Assembly: GCA_021030915.1 (NCBI GenBank)
Contig: JAGEMR010000007.1
Location: 521,016 to 585,015, forward strand
Source of the DNA: Astrothelium macrocarpum
Taxonomy: Eukaryota; Ascomycota; Dothideomycetes; Trypetheliales; Trypetheliaceae
Direction: 5' to 3'
DNA: 64,000 nt
The position numbers and the translations under genes are program-made. Shown here piece by piece: positions 11,588 to 24,217 of the stretch (position 1 is its first letter; every line of letters begins with the position of its first letter). The notes under the pieces were generated by a model that did not search any database, had not been told where the DNA came from, and saw only the letters and a program-made list of their open reading frames with translations.

Positions 11588-14500
11588 ATGGCAGGAGGGG
11601 CAAGGGGACGGAGCTCAAAGTCATCAAATAAGATCATCAAAGTCAAGAAGAACAGCACTGTCTCAAACAAAAAACATCATTTCGAAAGCTTTTCTCAGCG
11701 CATCGCAAAGCTTAACATCGACCCAATCCGCCGAACGCGCCGTCACAATCTTAACGAGACGGACCTTGACGCAGCCGAATCCTATTTCCAGACATCTCTG
11801 CAGAAATGGCAGGATCTAAATCTTTCCGAAACCTTTGCCAGATTTGTCCGCGATGTACGACCCCTGTGCGAGAGCCTTCCCCAAATTCTTCACTTCCAGG
11901 ATCGAATTGTCGAATTTTTAGTGCAATATCTTGAGAAGAGGGATGCTTTGAGCCTAGAACCCCTTCTTAGCTTGGTAGCAGACCTTGCTCATGACCTGGG
12001 AATTAGATTTGAGAAATATTTTGCAAGAGTTGCTACGGTGGTTTCCAAATTGGCGGCACAACACCCAAACATTGAGGTAATAGAATGGAGCTTCAACTGC
12101 CTGGTCTGGCTCTTCAAATACCTCTCTAGACTTCTCGTCCGGGATCTCCGGCCACTATTTGATCTTATGGCACCACTTTTAGGAAAGGAACGCCAGAAAC
12201 CATTCGTTGCAAGATTCGCAGCAGAAGCGGTGAGCTTCCTCGTCAAAAAAGCTGGTGCCATCTATGAGCGCGATCGAAGTCCATTGGAAAAAATCGTTAG
12301 CCATGCTCTGGAAGATTTGGTTGCTTCAGCTGATCGTGCTGATACTACACTGTACTCTCAAGGTTTGATGACTTTATTTGCTGAAGCTGTGAATGGTACC
12401 CAAAAACGTCTGCATACATGTGCGGCATCCATAATCTGCTGTTTGACACAGCAGACTTTGCGCTTCTCAAGGGCCGACGACGAGTTAAGCTATTCTCCGG
12501 ATGAAGTGCTACTCGGCGTACTGACTGCCATCAGCCATTACGCTGATGGCGAGAGTTGTCGATCGACCCTTGAATGGGTTTTGCAAACCTTCGATAGAGA
12601 CTCACTCGCAGTGGCTGATCGTTCTACCCTTTTGGTAGATGTATTGTTTGTTGCAATATCCACTAAGAGAAGAGCAGATCTTGACTGGTCTTCAATCATG
12701 AGTACATTATCAAAGCTGATCGACCAGGCCACTGATCGTTGTCTACACGTCGAGTCTCTACGAAAGAGTACTGTCCGGGTACTTGCCTTGGCCATTGCTT
12801 TTGCTCCCTTAGATGGTTTGATACCCTATCTCTATCTCCTTGACAACATGATATCAGTTCCATGGGAAGAGCACTTTCTTTCTTTGTGCTTTTATTCGGC
12901 CAACATAGATACAAGTCGTTTCCAAAGGCTTCTTTTACCTCGTTTTCAAAAGTATGATTCTCGGTATTAACTGCACTAAGCATAGCTGATTCTTCTAGAT
13001 TCTTCCTTTCAAAGTGGGATACGTATTCGGAGGAAATCTGTATAATTTTGCCAAAATTGACCGCAAAATATCCCAAATCAGACACCATCTTGACAATATC
13101 AGGCTCTATTCAAGACAGCGTTGCTAGCTCATTTGAAGAACTCGGAACAGCAACTCCAGATGCACGTAGCTCGCAAGTGGTCTTGCACAGATGTAGTGTG
13201 TATTTGGAACTAATCGACAACGTCTCAGGTTGGAGCTCAAACACCCTAGAAAGCATACAAACCTCCCTCCGACACCTACTTGATCGTTGCCTGAGAACTA
13301 ATTATGAAGGCGACGTCACAGAAACGATGGCTTTTGCCGCAGGCAAAGGATTTCATCATCTGGTCTCTCATTCTCCGGCTTTCCAACCGGACCGCGCATT
13401 CCTGAAACAAATCGGCTCCAAAATCGTTTGGCTCAATAACACACCAGGATTCTTGCAAGCCCTATCAAAATGTCTCAAACAGTTGGCAAATATGTCAGAA
13501 GAAATATCCATAAGCGAATACACGGACGTCCTGTTCGAGTCCGTGCTCGAGTGTCTCCAAAGTCCATCCCATGACCTTCGACTTGCGGCCCTTGACATTT
13601 TAAACACAACACAGTTACAAAGGACAGAAGACTGTAGGGGACTACTTGCAGTCGCTCTGTTAATTGAGGAGTTGCCGCTAAATATTGATTCGCTCCGAAC
13701 CGCGTCAATGTATGTCCGCAAGCTAGCATCTGGATTCCATTCAGTGTCAGATCCTTGGATACAGAGAGCTGTACCCGCATATTGCTTCGCCTTGCTACAC
13801 TTTAAACTTACGCCGCTGTGGGATGACGCATGCAGTGCCTTGAAAGAGATGTCAACGACAGCTGTCGGTGAGGAAGCGATTGCACAGATCGCGTTTAGAT
13901 GGATGCAAGGAGGAGAGCCAAATACCTATGAAGATCACAACGAATCAATGCCCTTGAATCACCCACAAGGAAGTCAAGTTCTTTCCGACTTTGAGGATGC
14001 AGAAAGTCTAAGACTCGAGACGATGTTCAATTGTGCTGTAGAAACAGTAGAGACATCCCAGGATCAATTAAGAAATTCTTTCCTCAAATGCATCAAACCA
14101 TTACCTCTATCGACAAGTCAGTGTCGAGCGCAGGCTTTGCGGGTGCTGAACAGGATACCTGCAGTTGCCGAGAAGCGGTCACGCTCGCTTGTGCCTATTT
14201 TGCTGGAATGGGCGGGCGGATTGAAAATCGCAAATGATGAGGTTGCATTGCACCCAGCCGACAAGGCCGACATGAAGTGGGCTCGAAAAGACCAGAAAGC
14301 CATGTTGGAACTTTTTGCGCAATTCGTCAATCCGAAAGTCTTGTACAAGACGAACGAGGTGTATCAAGCTTTGTTAGCACTCTTGTGTAATGGCGATGTC
14401 GAGATCCAGAGATCAGCACTAAAGGCTATCTTATCATGGCAACAGCCAAGTGTCAAGTATTACGAGGGACGTCTTATGAACCTTTTGGATGATGCTAGAT

Positions 14501-17500
14501 TTCGTGACGAGCTGGCAACATTTTTTAGTACAAACAAAGAGGATAGTGAGCTGCAAGATGATCATTTGGGTGACGTTATGCCAGTCCTTTTACGTTTGTT
14601 GTTTGGACGTATGGTTTCCCGCACTGGATCAAGCTCTGGAAGCGGTCAGCAAACGAAGAGAAGAGCGGTGTTTGGTGCACTTGCCCGCCTTGATCCAAAT
14701 GTGTTGGCACAGTTTATTGATATCATGTTCAATCCAATTGGCCATCTGGTCTCCTCTCAAGGAGATCAGATCAATGATGACTTGTTCAATCAAGAATTCT
14801 TGCCGCAGAGAAGCCAGTTGGGTCTGTTGAACATGACGGAAGATTTACTCAAAGAAATCGGCTCCGGGACCAGCCCTTTTGCTTCTCAGGTTCTAGATGG
14901 AGTACTATGCTGCACCGTCAGATCGTCAAGGGAGGTTTCCAGGATCCAAGTTAGCTTAGAGAACGAAGAGACATCATTTGATAGTGTTTCATTCCCACGA
15001 ACGATCAGGCAAATAGGTATACGATGTCTCAATCTGCTATTCGAATACTGTCCGGATGTACGTTGGGAGCTTTATGTTCCTACAATCATTCAAGAACTTA
15101 TCGATCCTCGCCTCGAAAACTTTCCGGTCGAGTCGGCGCAGTCACCTTCTGGAATTCTACGAATGTTCTCTATCTGGAGCAAAAAACTGCGCTACATATT
15201 GTTCCTGGTGTCCTACAACGATAGACTTGTGGCCAAAACTTGCGAAATACTTGGAGTACCTTCTGCCAAGGATGGAGTAAAACTTTTTGTGATTCAGGAC
15301 ATACTGATTAACCTTATCACGCTAGCTAATGTCAAGCCATTCACAAATTCTGTGGACGACACCCAGAGGCAGGTAGTTCAAGAAATGGTTTTGCAGCCAC
15401 ACATGAACACTCTTCTCATGCATTTTGCGTCAATTTTAAAAGGCAGTCCTAGCAAGGATCTTCTAGATGCAGCTGTGCAAGCTGTATCAAAGCTTGGTCC
15501 ATCCGTGATTGGGTCTTCGGACTCGCGAACCCTCGTAGAAATCTCCGTCTTTCTCTTGCAACAGCCATCGAGGCGAGTCCGGCCACACGTTAAAAGTGGA
15601 ATCTTGGAGATATTGAATCGATTTGCGCCTCACGCGCTTCGGGATCAGCAAGATAGTCTGTTTCGATCAACCTATGACATCGTGGCATCACTCTTTGGAT
15701 ATTTCGAAGACAGAGCTGGTCAAATGCCGGCTCGGACTCTCTTATGCAAAGTATTCGATCAACTTGCGAACATTGATGACGACCTCGAGCAAGTAGCGGG
15801 ATTGTGCAATGCATTAAATGCAATGTCGATGAGAACACTCGGCGACCCTGATTTTGAGCGCCGTTCGCTGGCTTTCAACGATATTACTGAGCTCTACTGG
15901 AGGAAATTCTCTGTCAAGCAATGGACACCTCTTGTACACAACATGCTTTTCTTTATTAAAGATGCAGATGAATTGACCATTAGGACAAATGCTTCGTATG
16001 GCCTGCGTCGATTTGTACAAAGTGCTGCTATATCGTCCGAGGCCGGTCGACCAGCAGGGGAATTCGAGCCATTGCTATCCGCAGTGTTGCTATCAGGAAT
16101 ATTCAAAGGAATTCGTGACGTACCTGAGCTCGTTAGACTTGAGTACCTATCAGTCTTGGCCTCTATCATCCGGGAATTCCCACAATGGGTTCTGGTCAGC
16201 GATATGCAAAGCCTTTTAATGGGCGAGGATGAAGAAGCGTCATTCTTTACGAATATACTGCATATTCAACAACATCGGCGTTTGAGAGCATTACGTAGAC
16301 TTGCGGCCGAAGCAACGTCCGGAGTACTAAAGAGCAAGAATATAAGCCAATTCTTCATTCCTCTCCTGGAGCACTTCATCTTTGAACAAGTAGAAAATGA
16401 GACTGCCCACAATCTGGCTGCCGAAACCACCAATACAGTCAAGGAACTGGTCATGCAGCTTGAATGGGCACAGTTCCGGGCCATCTTTCAGCGGTATCTT
16501 GGCTACCTGAGCAGCAAACCTGAAGCGATGCAAAAGACAGTGATTCGACTACTTGGTGTTGTTGTTGATGCATTGGACGCTATGCGTTATAAAGCTTCGG
16601 CATCTACAATTCAGGACTTCGTCGTCGGCACCATTCTGGAACCTCTGACAAATCACCTTCACCAAAAAGATGAGACAACTGTCAGTCTCCGCACACCAGT
16701 TGCTGTAACAGTGACAAAGTTACTCAGACATCTAACCCCAGAGGAATTGTCGTCTCGTTTGCCGCCTGTGCTGATGGACATGTGTCACATTTTGCGCAGC
16801 AGAGATCAGATATCAAGAGACATGACGAGAAAGACGCTTGCCGAAATCATGAATATCATTGGACCAGCCTACTTTGAATTCATTCTCAAAGAATTGAGGA
16901 GTGCATTACTCCGCGGCTACCAGCTTCATGTTTTATCATTCACAGTTCATTCTATACTAATTGAAGCAATGCCATCATTCAAGCCAGGTGACTTAGACTA
17001 TTGCGTCTCGGATATTGTTGCTGTAATCATGGACGATATATTCGGTTCCACAGGCCAAGAGAAGGATGCTGAGGAATATGTCAGTAGGATGAAGGAAGTG
17101 AAGAGCAGCAAGAGCTTCGATTCCATGGAATTAATTGCCAAAGTCACGACCGTCAATAACCTCTCCAAGCTGATCAGGCCTATTCAAGCTCTACTGCTAG
17201 AGAAGTTGAACGACAAGATGGTCAGGAAAGTTGATGAATTACTCCGTCGTATCGGTCTCGGCGTGTCTCACAATGAAGCCATCCAGGATCGCGGTATTCT
17301 CGTATTTTGCTATGAGATTATTCAAGAGGTTTACAAACATCAAAACAACCCAGAAGGTCAACAACAAATAGGCGATTACAAAATAAAGCGTTACCTGATT
17401 AGCATGAAAGGGCCGGCAAAATCAGGTGCTGGAACCAGCACATCTTCATACGTCTATAAACTAATTCGATTTTCTTTCGACCTTCTCAGATCCGTGCTTC

Positions 17501-19452
17501 AAAAGCATGAAGAATTGAAGACTCCGGCGAACCTGTCTGGCTTCCTACCCGTTATCGGCGACGCATTAGTCGAAGGCCGGGAAGAAATCCAAATATCGGC
17601 CATCCGACTGCTTGCAGCAATCATCAAAGTGCCGCTGGCGCAGCTCGACAATGATGTTCCGCTCTATGCTAGCGAAGCAGTTCGCATCATCAAAGCATCG
17701 CCGTCCACGAATACTGAAATATCCCAGGCAGCCCTGAAGCTGGTTTCGAGCATCCTCCGGGAACGCAGAGATGCCCACGTAAAGGAAACAGACTTAGCTT
17801 ATCTGCTAGAGGCACTGCTGCCGGATCTTCGTGAGCCTGATCGCCAGGGTGTCACTTTCAACTTTCTTCGCGCGATCCTTGCTCGTAAGATTGTCATCAA
17901 CGAAGTATACAAGACAATGGATGAAGTCGCAGCCATCATGGTGACGCACCAAAGCAAAGGTATCCGAGATACTGCACGGGGCGCATATGCTCAATTTCTG
18001 ATGGATTATCCTCAAGGGAAAAAGCGACTGGACAAACAGCTTGACTTTCTTTGCCAGAATCTTGACTACCAGTACGCGGACGGAAGGCAGTCAGTCATGG
18101 AAATGATGCATCTATTGATGTCAAGAACCGATGACGGTCTTGTTCAAGAAATGCTTACTGCTTTCTTCCCTCATCTGATGCTTCGACTGAACAATGATGA
18201 CGACAAGGACTGCCAGCAAATGCTAGAGGTACTCATTAAGAAGATCTTCGAGCGAGCAGATGCGACAAGACGGAAAAACTTCCTAGCGCGACTCAAGTCA
18301 TATTTGGAGCAAGATCAGCAGCTGGTACTCCAAAGGGTAGCGTTGCAGGTGTGGATTCTTTATTTGGATATTAGAGGAGAGTCTGTCATGGATTTGCAGT
18401 ACATCAGGCAACAGATTGAGTCAATCATTCGAGGCACTCCATTACGAGCTGGCGAAATGTCTTCTTCGGAAGTATTGCCTACTGCGTTGACGTCGGCTCT
18501 GAAGCTTTGCAAGATATCTCCGGATGTCATGTTCTCTGATGCAGTAGAGGCCATGTGGGGTTCGATCATTGCTTTGAGTTTTGCTTCCGACATAAGCGTT
18601 CAGCTCCCTGCCGCACAGCTTCTTGGAAGCCTCTTCAACGATTTCGCTCGCCATAACACCAATGCCGGACTTCAACGACTTCCCCTGACCGGTTCTGGAG
18701 GAATTGAATTAGATGGTGAAGGCTTACGACAGCTCACGGCCGCAAGCTTGCGTACCATGCAGTCTTCCGCTTTAGAATCCGAATCTTTGATGAGTCAGAC
18801 GGTTCGAAATCTTGCCTTTCTTGGGCATTGCTTAGTGGTAAATGGCGTGCTCTGGCAGTCTCGACAATCATCGAATACCGAGTTCGCCGAAGAAGAAGAG
18901 GAAGAGGCTGGTCCAGAGTGGAACGTACAAGATTCCTCGAGTAAAATGTTGGCAATTAGTTACCTCCTCAACCGTCTGTCACGCACAATGCGTCGCAACG
19001 AGACCATTGCCGCTTCCAAGTCGCCCAAACTACCGGCTCTCATTCTCCTAGGTACCTTGGTCAATTCCCTTGACGCCGCCGTGCTCATAGGCAATCTTTC
19101 GACTATCCTAATCCCGCTAAACTATCTCAATGATACTTCCATTACGCAGTCCTCACACTCTTCTGACCTTGAGAAAATGACAGAGTTGGCACGCGAGATC
19201 ACAGACAAGGTGAAGGAGAAAGTGGGTACATCGGCTTTCGTGAAGGAAATGGAAGAAGTAAGAGGAATGATGAGAGGAAGGAGAGAGGAGAGACGGAAGA
19301 AGAGAGCGCTGGACAAGGTGACGGAGGAGGGAATGAAGAGATTAGTGGAGTCAAAGAGGAGGAAATTGGAGGTGAGGAAAAAGAGGGAGAAGGATTTGCG
19401 GACAACGAAAGGCGTGGTCTACAAAGGGAAAAGGAGACGGTTGTATGAGTGA
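11588..19452 (+). CDS. utp20: UTP20, U3 snoRNP / SSU processome component
   Basis: Exons 11588..12951 and 12999..19452 give 2,605 residues, in the usual range (yeast near 2,490, human near 2,785). The 47-bp intron uses donor GTATGA and acceptor TTCTAG, and the join reads FQKFFLSKWDTYSEEICIIL. The protein is almost entirely alpha-helical HEAT-type repeat. The N-terminal part (KHHFESFSQRIAKLNIDPIR, then YLEKRDALSLEPLLSLVADL) and the central DRIM region (FSIWSKKLRYILFLVSYNDR) are family signatures. The C-terminus is a highly basic coiled coil (KRRKLEVRKKREKDLR, ending GKRRRLYE), typical of nucleolar targeting and rRNA contact. It acts in the nucleolus in early 18S rRNA processing and 40S biogenesis. 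I picked the first ATG of the open frame. It runs convergently with ZIM17. Confidence 0.95.
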
Positions 19453-19719
19453 TTGGTAATGGATGATGTGCATGACTGGCGTTGAGGTGGCAGTTTATTT
19501 ATTGTACCCACATAGCTTGAAGGTGGATGCATGAAATGAGAATGGAGCGCTTTTGTACATATAGAGAAGACAGGGAGACTTTGGCGCCTCCTCATGATTC
19601 GCTGATTCGTTGCCACAAATGACCAGCCAAATGTTACAGTCGACACTCCAAGCCTCTAGTAATATACATTTCCCTTCGCTTTAAATGCAACAGACTTTTC
19701 AAAAAGTAGAATTGTGCAA
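19453..19719. other. Convergent 3' spacer between UTP20 and ZIM17
   Basis: 267 bp containing the 3' ends of both genes. No gene or RNA is recognised. Confidence 0.6.
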
Positions 19720-20494
19720 TCATTTCACATATCCTTGCCGGACCGCCTCTTCCTCCCTCTTCTCAATACCCGCCGCTCGCTCCAACTCTTTCCTTCTCTC
19801 CGCATCATCATCCCAAAATTCTACATCACTGTCCCCAGTGATCGACCCCCGCTTCACCAGCTCGCCTTTCGTCTTCATCAGGTCTTCAATCGTAATCGAC
19901 TGGTCCGAAAAAATCTGTGATATTCCCACGTCAGCTCACGCGCCCTCTTGTGCATACCTGGGTCTGTGATCGCGGGTCACCCACCTTCAAATGATCACTG
20001 ATCAAATGCCTTCCTCCGCATCCCGGACACTTTATCAGCACCGTCCCATGGTGATAGCCCTGCTTGCTCACTCGATGCCATGCTCGGTGCCCACACTCGT
20101 ACTCGCGCGGCTTGCACGTGAAGGCGAGCGCGTACGCAGGTTCGTCCGGTCGCGCGCTCGGGGTGGGATCGGGGATTCCTGAGGGCTCGGTCACCCATGA
20201 GGGTTTGCTGGAGGAGTGAGTTGCCTCCCAGCGGGGTGTTTCGGAGGGAGTGATGGGTTGGTAGGTGGATGTTTTTGGGTCGGACGGAGAGGAGTCCGAG
20301 GAATTGTGTCGTATTAAGTGTCTGGATTGGGTTTGAGATAGTATGGAAAAGGTTTTGTACAAGGGAGATGACTGGGTTCGGATGTGTTGGAAATGGAGGT
20401 GGCGAGCGGAGGTGGTTGCGGGGGTTGTAGGTTTGAGCGTGGATGGGCCAAGGCTTTTGGCGAGTAGGCGGGCGGTCGGTCTGAGTGTCTGCAT
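19720..20494 (-). CDS. zim17: ZIM17/DNLZ-type zinc finger protein, mitochondrial Hsp70 escort
   Basis: Exons complement(19720..19914, 19985..20494) give 234 residues; the join is HLISDHLK-IFSDQSITIEDL (donor GTGGGT, acceptor CACAG, phase 0). Residues 1-65 are Ser/Thr/Arg/His-rich without acidic residues, as expected for a mitochondrial presequence. The DNL finger spans about 121-172 with VSKQGYHHGTVLIKCPGCGG and RHLISDHLK. The C-terminal tail is charged helix. Family members keep matrix Hsp70 soluble and support import and Fe-S protein biogenesis. Odd feature: the first zinc knuckle reads CKPREYECGH (Cys127 and Cys134) instead of the usual CxPCGxR, a four-residue insertion (residues 130-133, bases 20096-20107) turning C-x2-C into C-x6-C. 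The second pair, Cys156/Cys159, is normal. Confidence 0.9.
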
Positions 20495-20981
20495 GGCGGA
20501 AGATGTCAGGGGACTTCAGAGGGAGCCAGGAGAGACGAACAGACGGAATGCAGTGGGATAGAGAGGAGAGCGATAGATGGTGTGGATTGCATGTTTTTAG
20601 TATGACAAAAGCGGCTCTGCGGCTGAACTTCGGCACTTTGCTCGGATCAGGGTTCAAGGGTCCATTAGGTTTGGATGGTTCCGCGTTCGGGCCGACACTC
20701 GATATGAGCGATGAGGGACCTACCTGAGCTACGTACTCAGCACCACGCATCTGCCTGACGCCTCACTATTCCACCTGACATAATTTTACTCTGGAAACCT
20801 CACAACCAAGAAGCATTCCATCGCGTCACTTCCTGGTCGCGTCGTCATCGTTTCCTAGACCTTACCGCTTCCGAACCTCTGCTTTGTTTATCAGCCTCCA
20901 AATGAAGCTATAGCTAAACGGGAAGACATCTTCTTTGTCTTTGTCTTTGCCTAGAGCATTCTTCTTGCAGCCTCCAGCTCG
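20495..20981. promoter_or_regulatory. Divergent promoter region of ZIM17 and cullin-3
   Basis: 487 bp between the two start codons. The part near 20860-20960 on the cullin side is pyrimidine-rich (TCTTTGTCTTTGTCTTTGCC), as often seen in ascomycete promoters and 5' UTRs. No other convincing factor site is seen. Confidence 0.4.
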
Positions 20982-23711
20982 ATGATGCTGACGAGGGGAC
21001 GGGGGAAAATTAGAGCTCCGCGACGCGTATGATGCTTCCTCCAGCAATCAGCTGCATCTCCTTCACGCAAAGCTAACATCATGCTTTCCATATTACAGGG
21101 TCTCAATGGGGACGAGCTCGATTTTGAAGCTACTTGGGCCATTTTGGCCGCTTCATTCAGAGAAATCCACACCAAGAACGCCTCCAAGCTATCTTTCGAA
21201 GAACTTTATCGCGCTGCTTACAAGATCGTTCTCCGCAAGCGAGGTGAAAGTCTTTATGACAAGGTCAGGGACTTTGAGCAAGTATGGCTCAGTAATGAGG
21301 TACGACAACGACTGGAGACACTTCTATCATCGAACCTCTTTCCGCGCCAGGATGGTGAAGTGGGAGGTAGCACTGCAAGCGAGCGGAGATTTGCTGGCGA
21401 GAAATTTTTAAAGGGCCTGAAAGAGGCATGGGTGGACCAGCAAACATGCATGAGCATGCTGACAGACGTGCTCATGTACATGGTGAGTCTGAGCGACATT
21501 TGGAGCAAGCTTGACTAAACATCCAAACAAGGACCGTGTCTATTGCGTTGACCAGCGTCAACCATCCATCTACTCCTCCGTTATGATGCTTTTCCGTGAT
21601 TCCGTCCTTCGATCGCGATTAGATCCTAATGACGAATCGATGAACATGCTCTCAATTCTAAATCGAGTCATCCTGGATCAAATACAAATGGATCGTGCGG
21701 GACATATGATCGACAAACACCTCATCAAATCTTGCGTTTACATGCTGGAAGCCCTGTACGATACCCCGGCTGAGAATGAGGATGAAAAGCTCTACGTCAC
21801 ATCATTCGAGCTCGACTTTCTACAAGCAAGTCGGGACTTTTACCAAAAGGAGGGCGAGAAACTACTCCGAGAGTCAGATGCCGGAACATATTGTGAACAT
21901 GTGCGAAAGCGAATCACTGAAGAGCAAGATCGTTGTCGCTCGACATTATCAGAGAGCACCCAGCCCAAAATTGAAATTGTTGTGCTGGACGAACTCGTCA
22001 ACCACAAGATCAAAGAAGTCATTGATATGGAGAGTGGGGTCAAATTCATGATCGATAACGATCGAATAGAAGAGCTGGGTCTTGTGTTTGATCTGAATCA
22101 ACGTGTGGACGATCACAAGACTGAGCTCTCTCGCGCAATTCAAAAGCGCATGATCGAGATGGGCAGTGACGTTAACAATGCGGCAATTGCAGCATCTCAG
22201 GCACCATCTTCAAAGGACATGGAGACCAGGGATGAAACCAAAGACGAAACTGGCGGAGAAAAGACCAAGCCCAGTGCAGATCGCATGGTCAATCAACAAA
22301 CCGTAGCAGCGCTCAAGTGGGTGGAAGATGTGCTTATACTCAAGGACAAGTTTGACAGGATACACCGCGATTCCTTTAACTTGGATCAGACACTGCAAAC
22401 AGCCATTACGCGATCTAGCTCGGAATTCATCAATTCATTCCCACGTTCTTCCGAGTACATTTCACTTTTCATTGACGAAAACATGAAAAAAGGGTTGAAG
22501 GGCAAGACAGAACAAGAAGTCGATGTCGTACTCGACAAAGCCATCACTCTCCTACGATACATCCAGGATAAAGATATGTTTGAGCGATACTACAAAAAGC
22601 ATCTTTGCCGCCGACTACTTATGGCAAAGAGTGTCAGCACAGATGTAGAGAAACAAATGATCAGTCGAATGAAGATTGAACTTGGCAATAACTTCACGAT
22701 GAAGTTAGAAGCTATGTTCAAAGATATGCAACTCTCCGCAGACCTTACCTCAGGATACAGGCAACATGTTCAACGCCTTGGTGATCCGGACCCCAAGAGG
22801 ATAGATCTTGATATGAAAGTCTTGACCAGTATGACATGGCCATTAGAATCTATGAATAGTGGTTCCACAACAGTCGGCGAGGATCCTCGGCAGCGATCTC
22901 GATGCATTTATCCACCTGCAATCGAGCGCATCAAGAAAGGATTCGAGCAATATTACGCCGACAAACACTCTGGCCGTGTCCTAACATGGCATGCAAACCT
23001 CGGCTCCGCAGATCTTCGTGCCACATTTCCCAAAGTTCCCGGTGCAAGAGAAGGAAGCACACTTGGCAGGGAACGTAGACATGAGATTAATGTTTCTACG
23101 TACGCCATGGTCATTCTTCTACTCTTCAACGACCTCGCGTCTGGTGAGACTCTTACCACCGAGGAAATCCAGGCCAAGACCAACATCCCAATGTCTGAGC
23201 TATCTCGTAACCTTCAATCCTTGGCCGTGGCGCCGAAGACCCGTATCCTAACGAAAGAGCCCATGAGCAAGGACATTAAACTGACAGACAAGTTCGGCTT
23301 TAACGAGAATTTCCAGAGTAAATTCTTAAAGCTCAAAGTCGGTGTTGTGTCGCAGGGTAACAAGGTCGAGGGCGATCGCGAACGACAGGAGACAGAAAAG
23401 AAGAACGACGACAGCCGCGGTTTCAATATTGAGGCGGCTGTTGTACGAATTATGAAGTACGTTCCCAACTTCCTCCTTACGCCTTCATATCTTATTTAAT
23501 TCTCATCTTCCTGTGGATACTAATCTGTTTTTACAGACAGCGCAAGGAGCTTGCTCACCAACAACTCCTCACCGAGACGCTCACTCAGCTCGCCGCACAA
23601 TTCAAGCCCGACGTCAATATGATTAAGAAGCGTATCGAGTCCCTGATCGAGCGCGAATACCTTGAGCGTATCGACAACGCTGCTACGCCATCTTACCGTT
23701 ACCTTGCATGA
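20982..23711 (+). CDS. cul3: Cullin-3, scaffold of BTB-type ubiquitin ligases
   Basis: Four exons, 20982..21026, 21099..21482, 21532..23456 and 23537..23711, encode 842 residues. The 15-codon first exon (MMLTRGRGKIRAPRR) splices to GLNGDELDFEATWAILAASF, matching the basic GRGKIRxPRR start and the ATWxxLxxSFREIHTKNAS element used by cullin-3 to bind BTB adaptors. All introns are GT-AG, the first with GCTAAC before TTACAG. The cullin repeats are followed by the cullin homology domain (DKDMFERYYKKHLCRRLL, then LLLFNDLASGETLTTEEI) and the winged-helix end with the Nedd8 acceptor lysine (IKKRIESLIEREYLER, about Lys815). The protein ends in YRYLA, standard for cullins. It assembles RBX1/BTB ubiquitin ligases that are activated by neddylation. 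Confidence 0.95.
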
Positions 23712-24217
23712 TAGGTCATCTCGAGTGCAAAAAAGATTTGTTTCTGCATTGTTGGGGCGTAAGTTCTTGGTGGGGTATGTAAGTTACGCTAAGCTATGGC
23801 ATCGTGATGCATGGAGGCTTCTTTCGGCGTCTTATTTTGCGATTGGGGATCAAGGAGAGTGAGGCTGGTTGGGAGTCTTGAGGCGTCTAATTTCCTTAGC
23901 CGCTGGGATGGGTAGATTGGGCGAGTTTGCACTCTTACCAGCGTGATGGAATGGGCCAGTAAATTCCTGCGATGCTCATCAGCTATGAGCTAGATTTCAG
24001 CCTGCAGTGAAGGAATGAAATAGATTAACTGGACGTGTAGTCAATAGGAGGAAGCACGTGCCTTAAGTATTGTGGGTCTACTCGTGATATGCGTTGTCTA
24101 CGTTTCTCATGTGTTACACAGCAACTGAATCACTACCTTCTCTAAAGGACAACAGGCTGAAATCTTCTCCCCACCACCTCTATATCAATCTCAAAAGTAC
24201 ATCGCAGCTCCACCAAG
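23712..24217. other. Intergenic between cullin-3 and the F-box gene
   Basis: 506 bp holding the cullin-3 3' UTR and the F-box gene promoter. An E-box-like CACGTG lies near 24055, about 160 bp before the next start. Nothing else is recognised. Confidence 0.5.
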
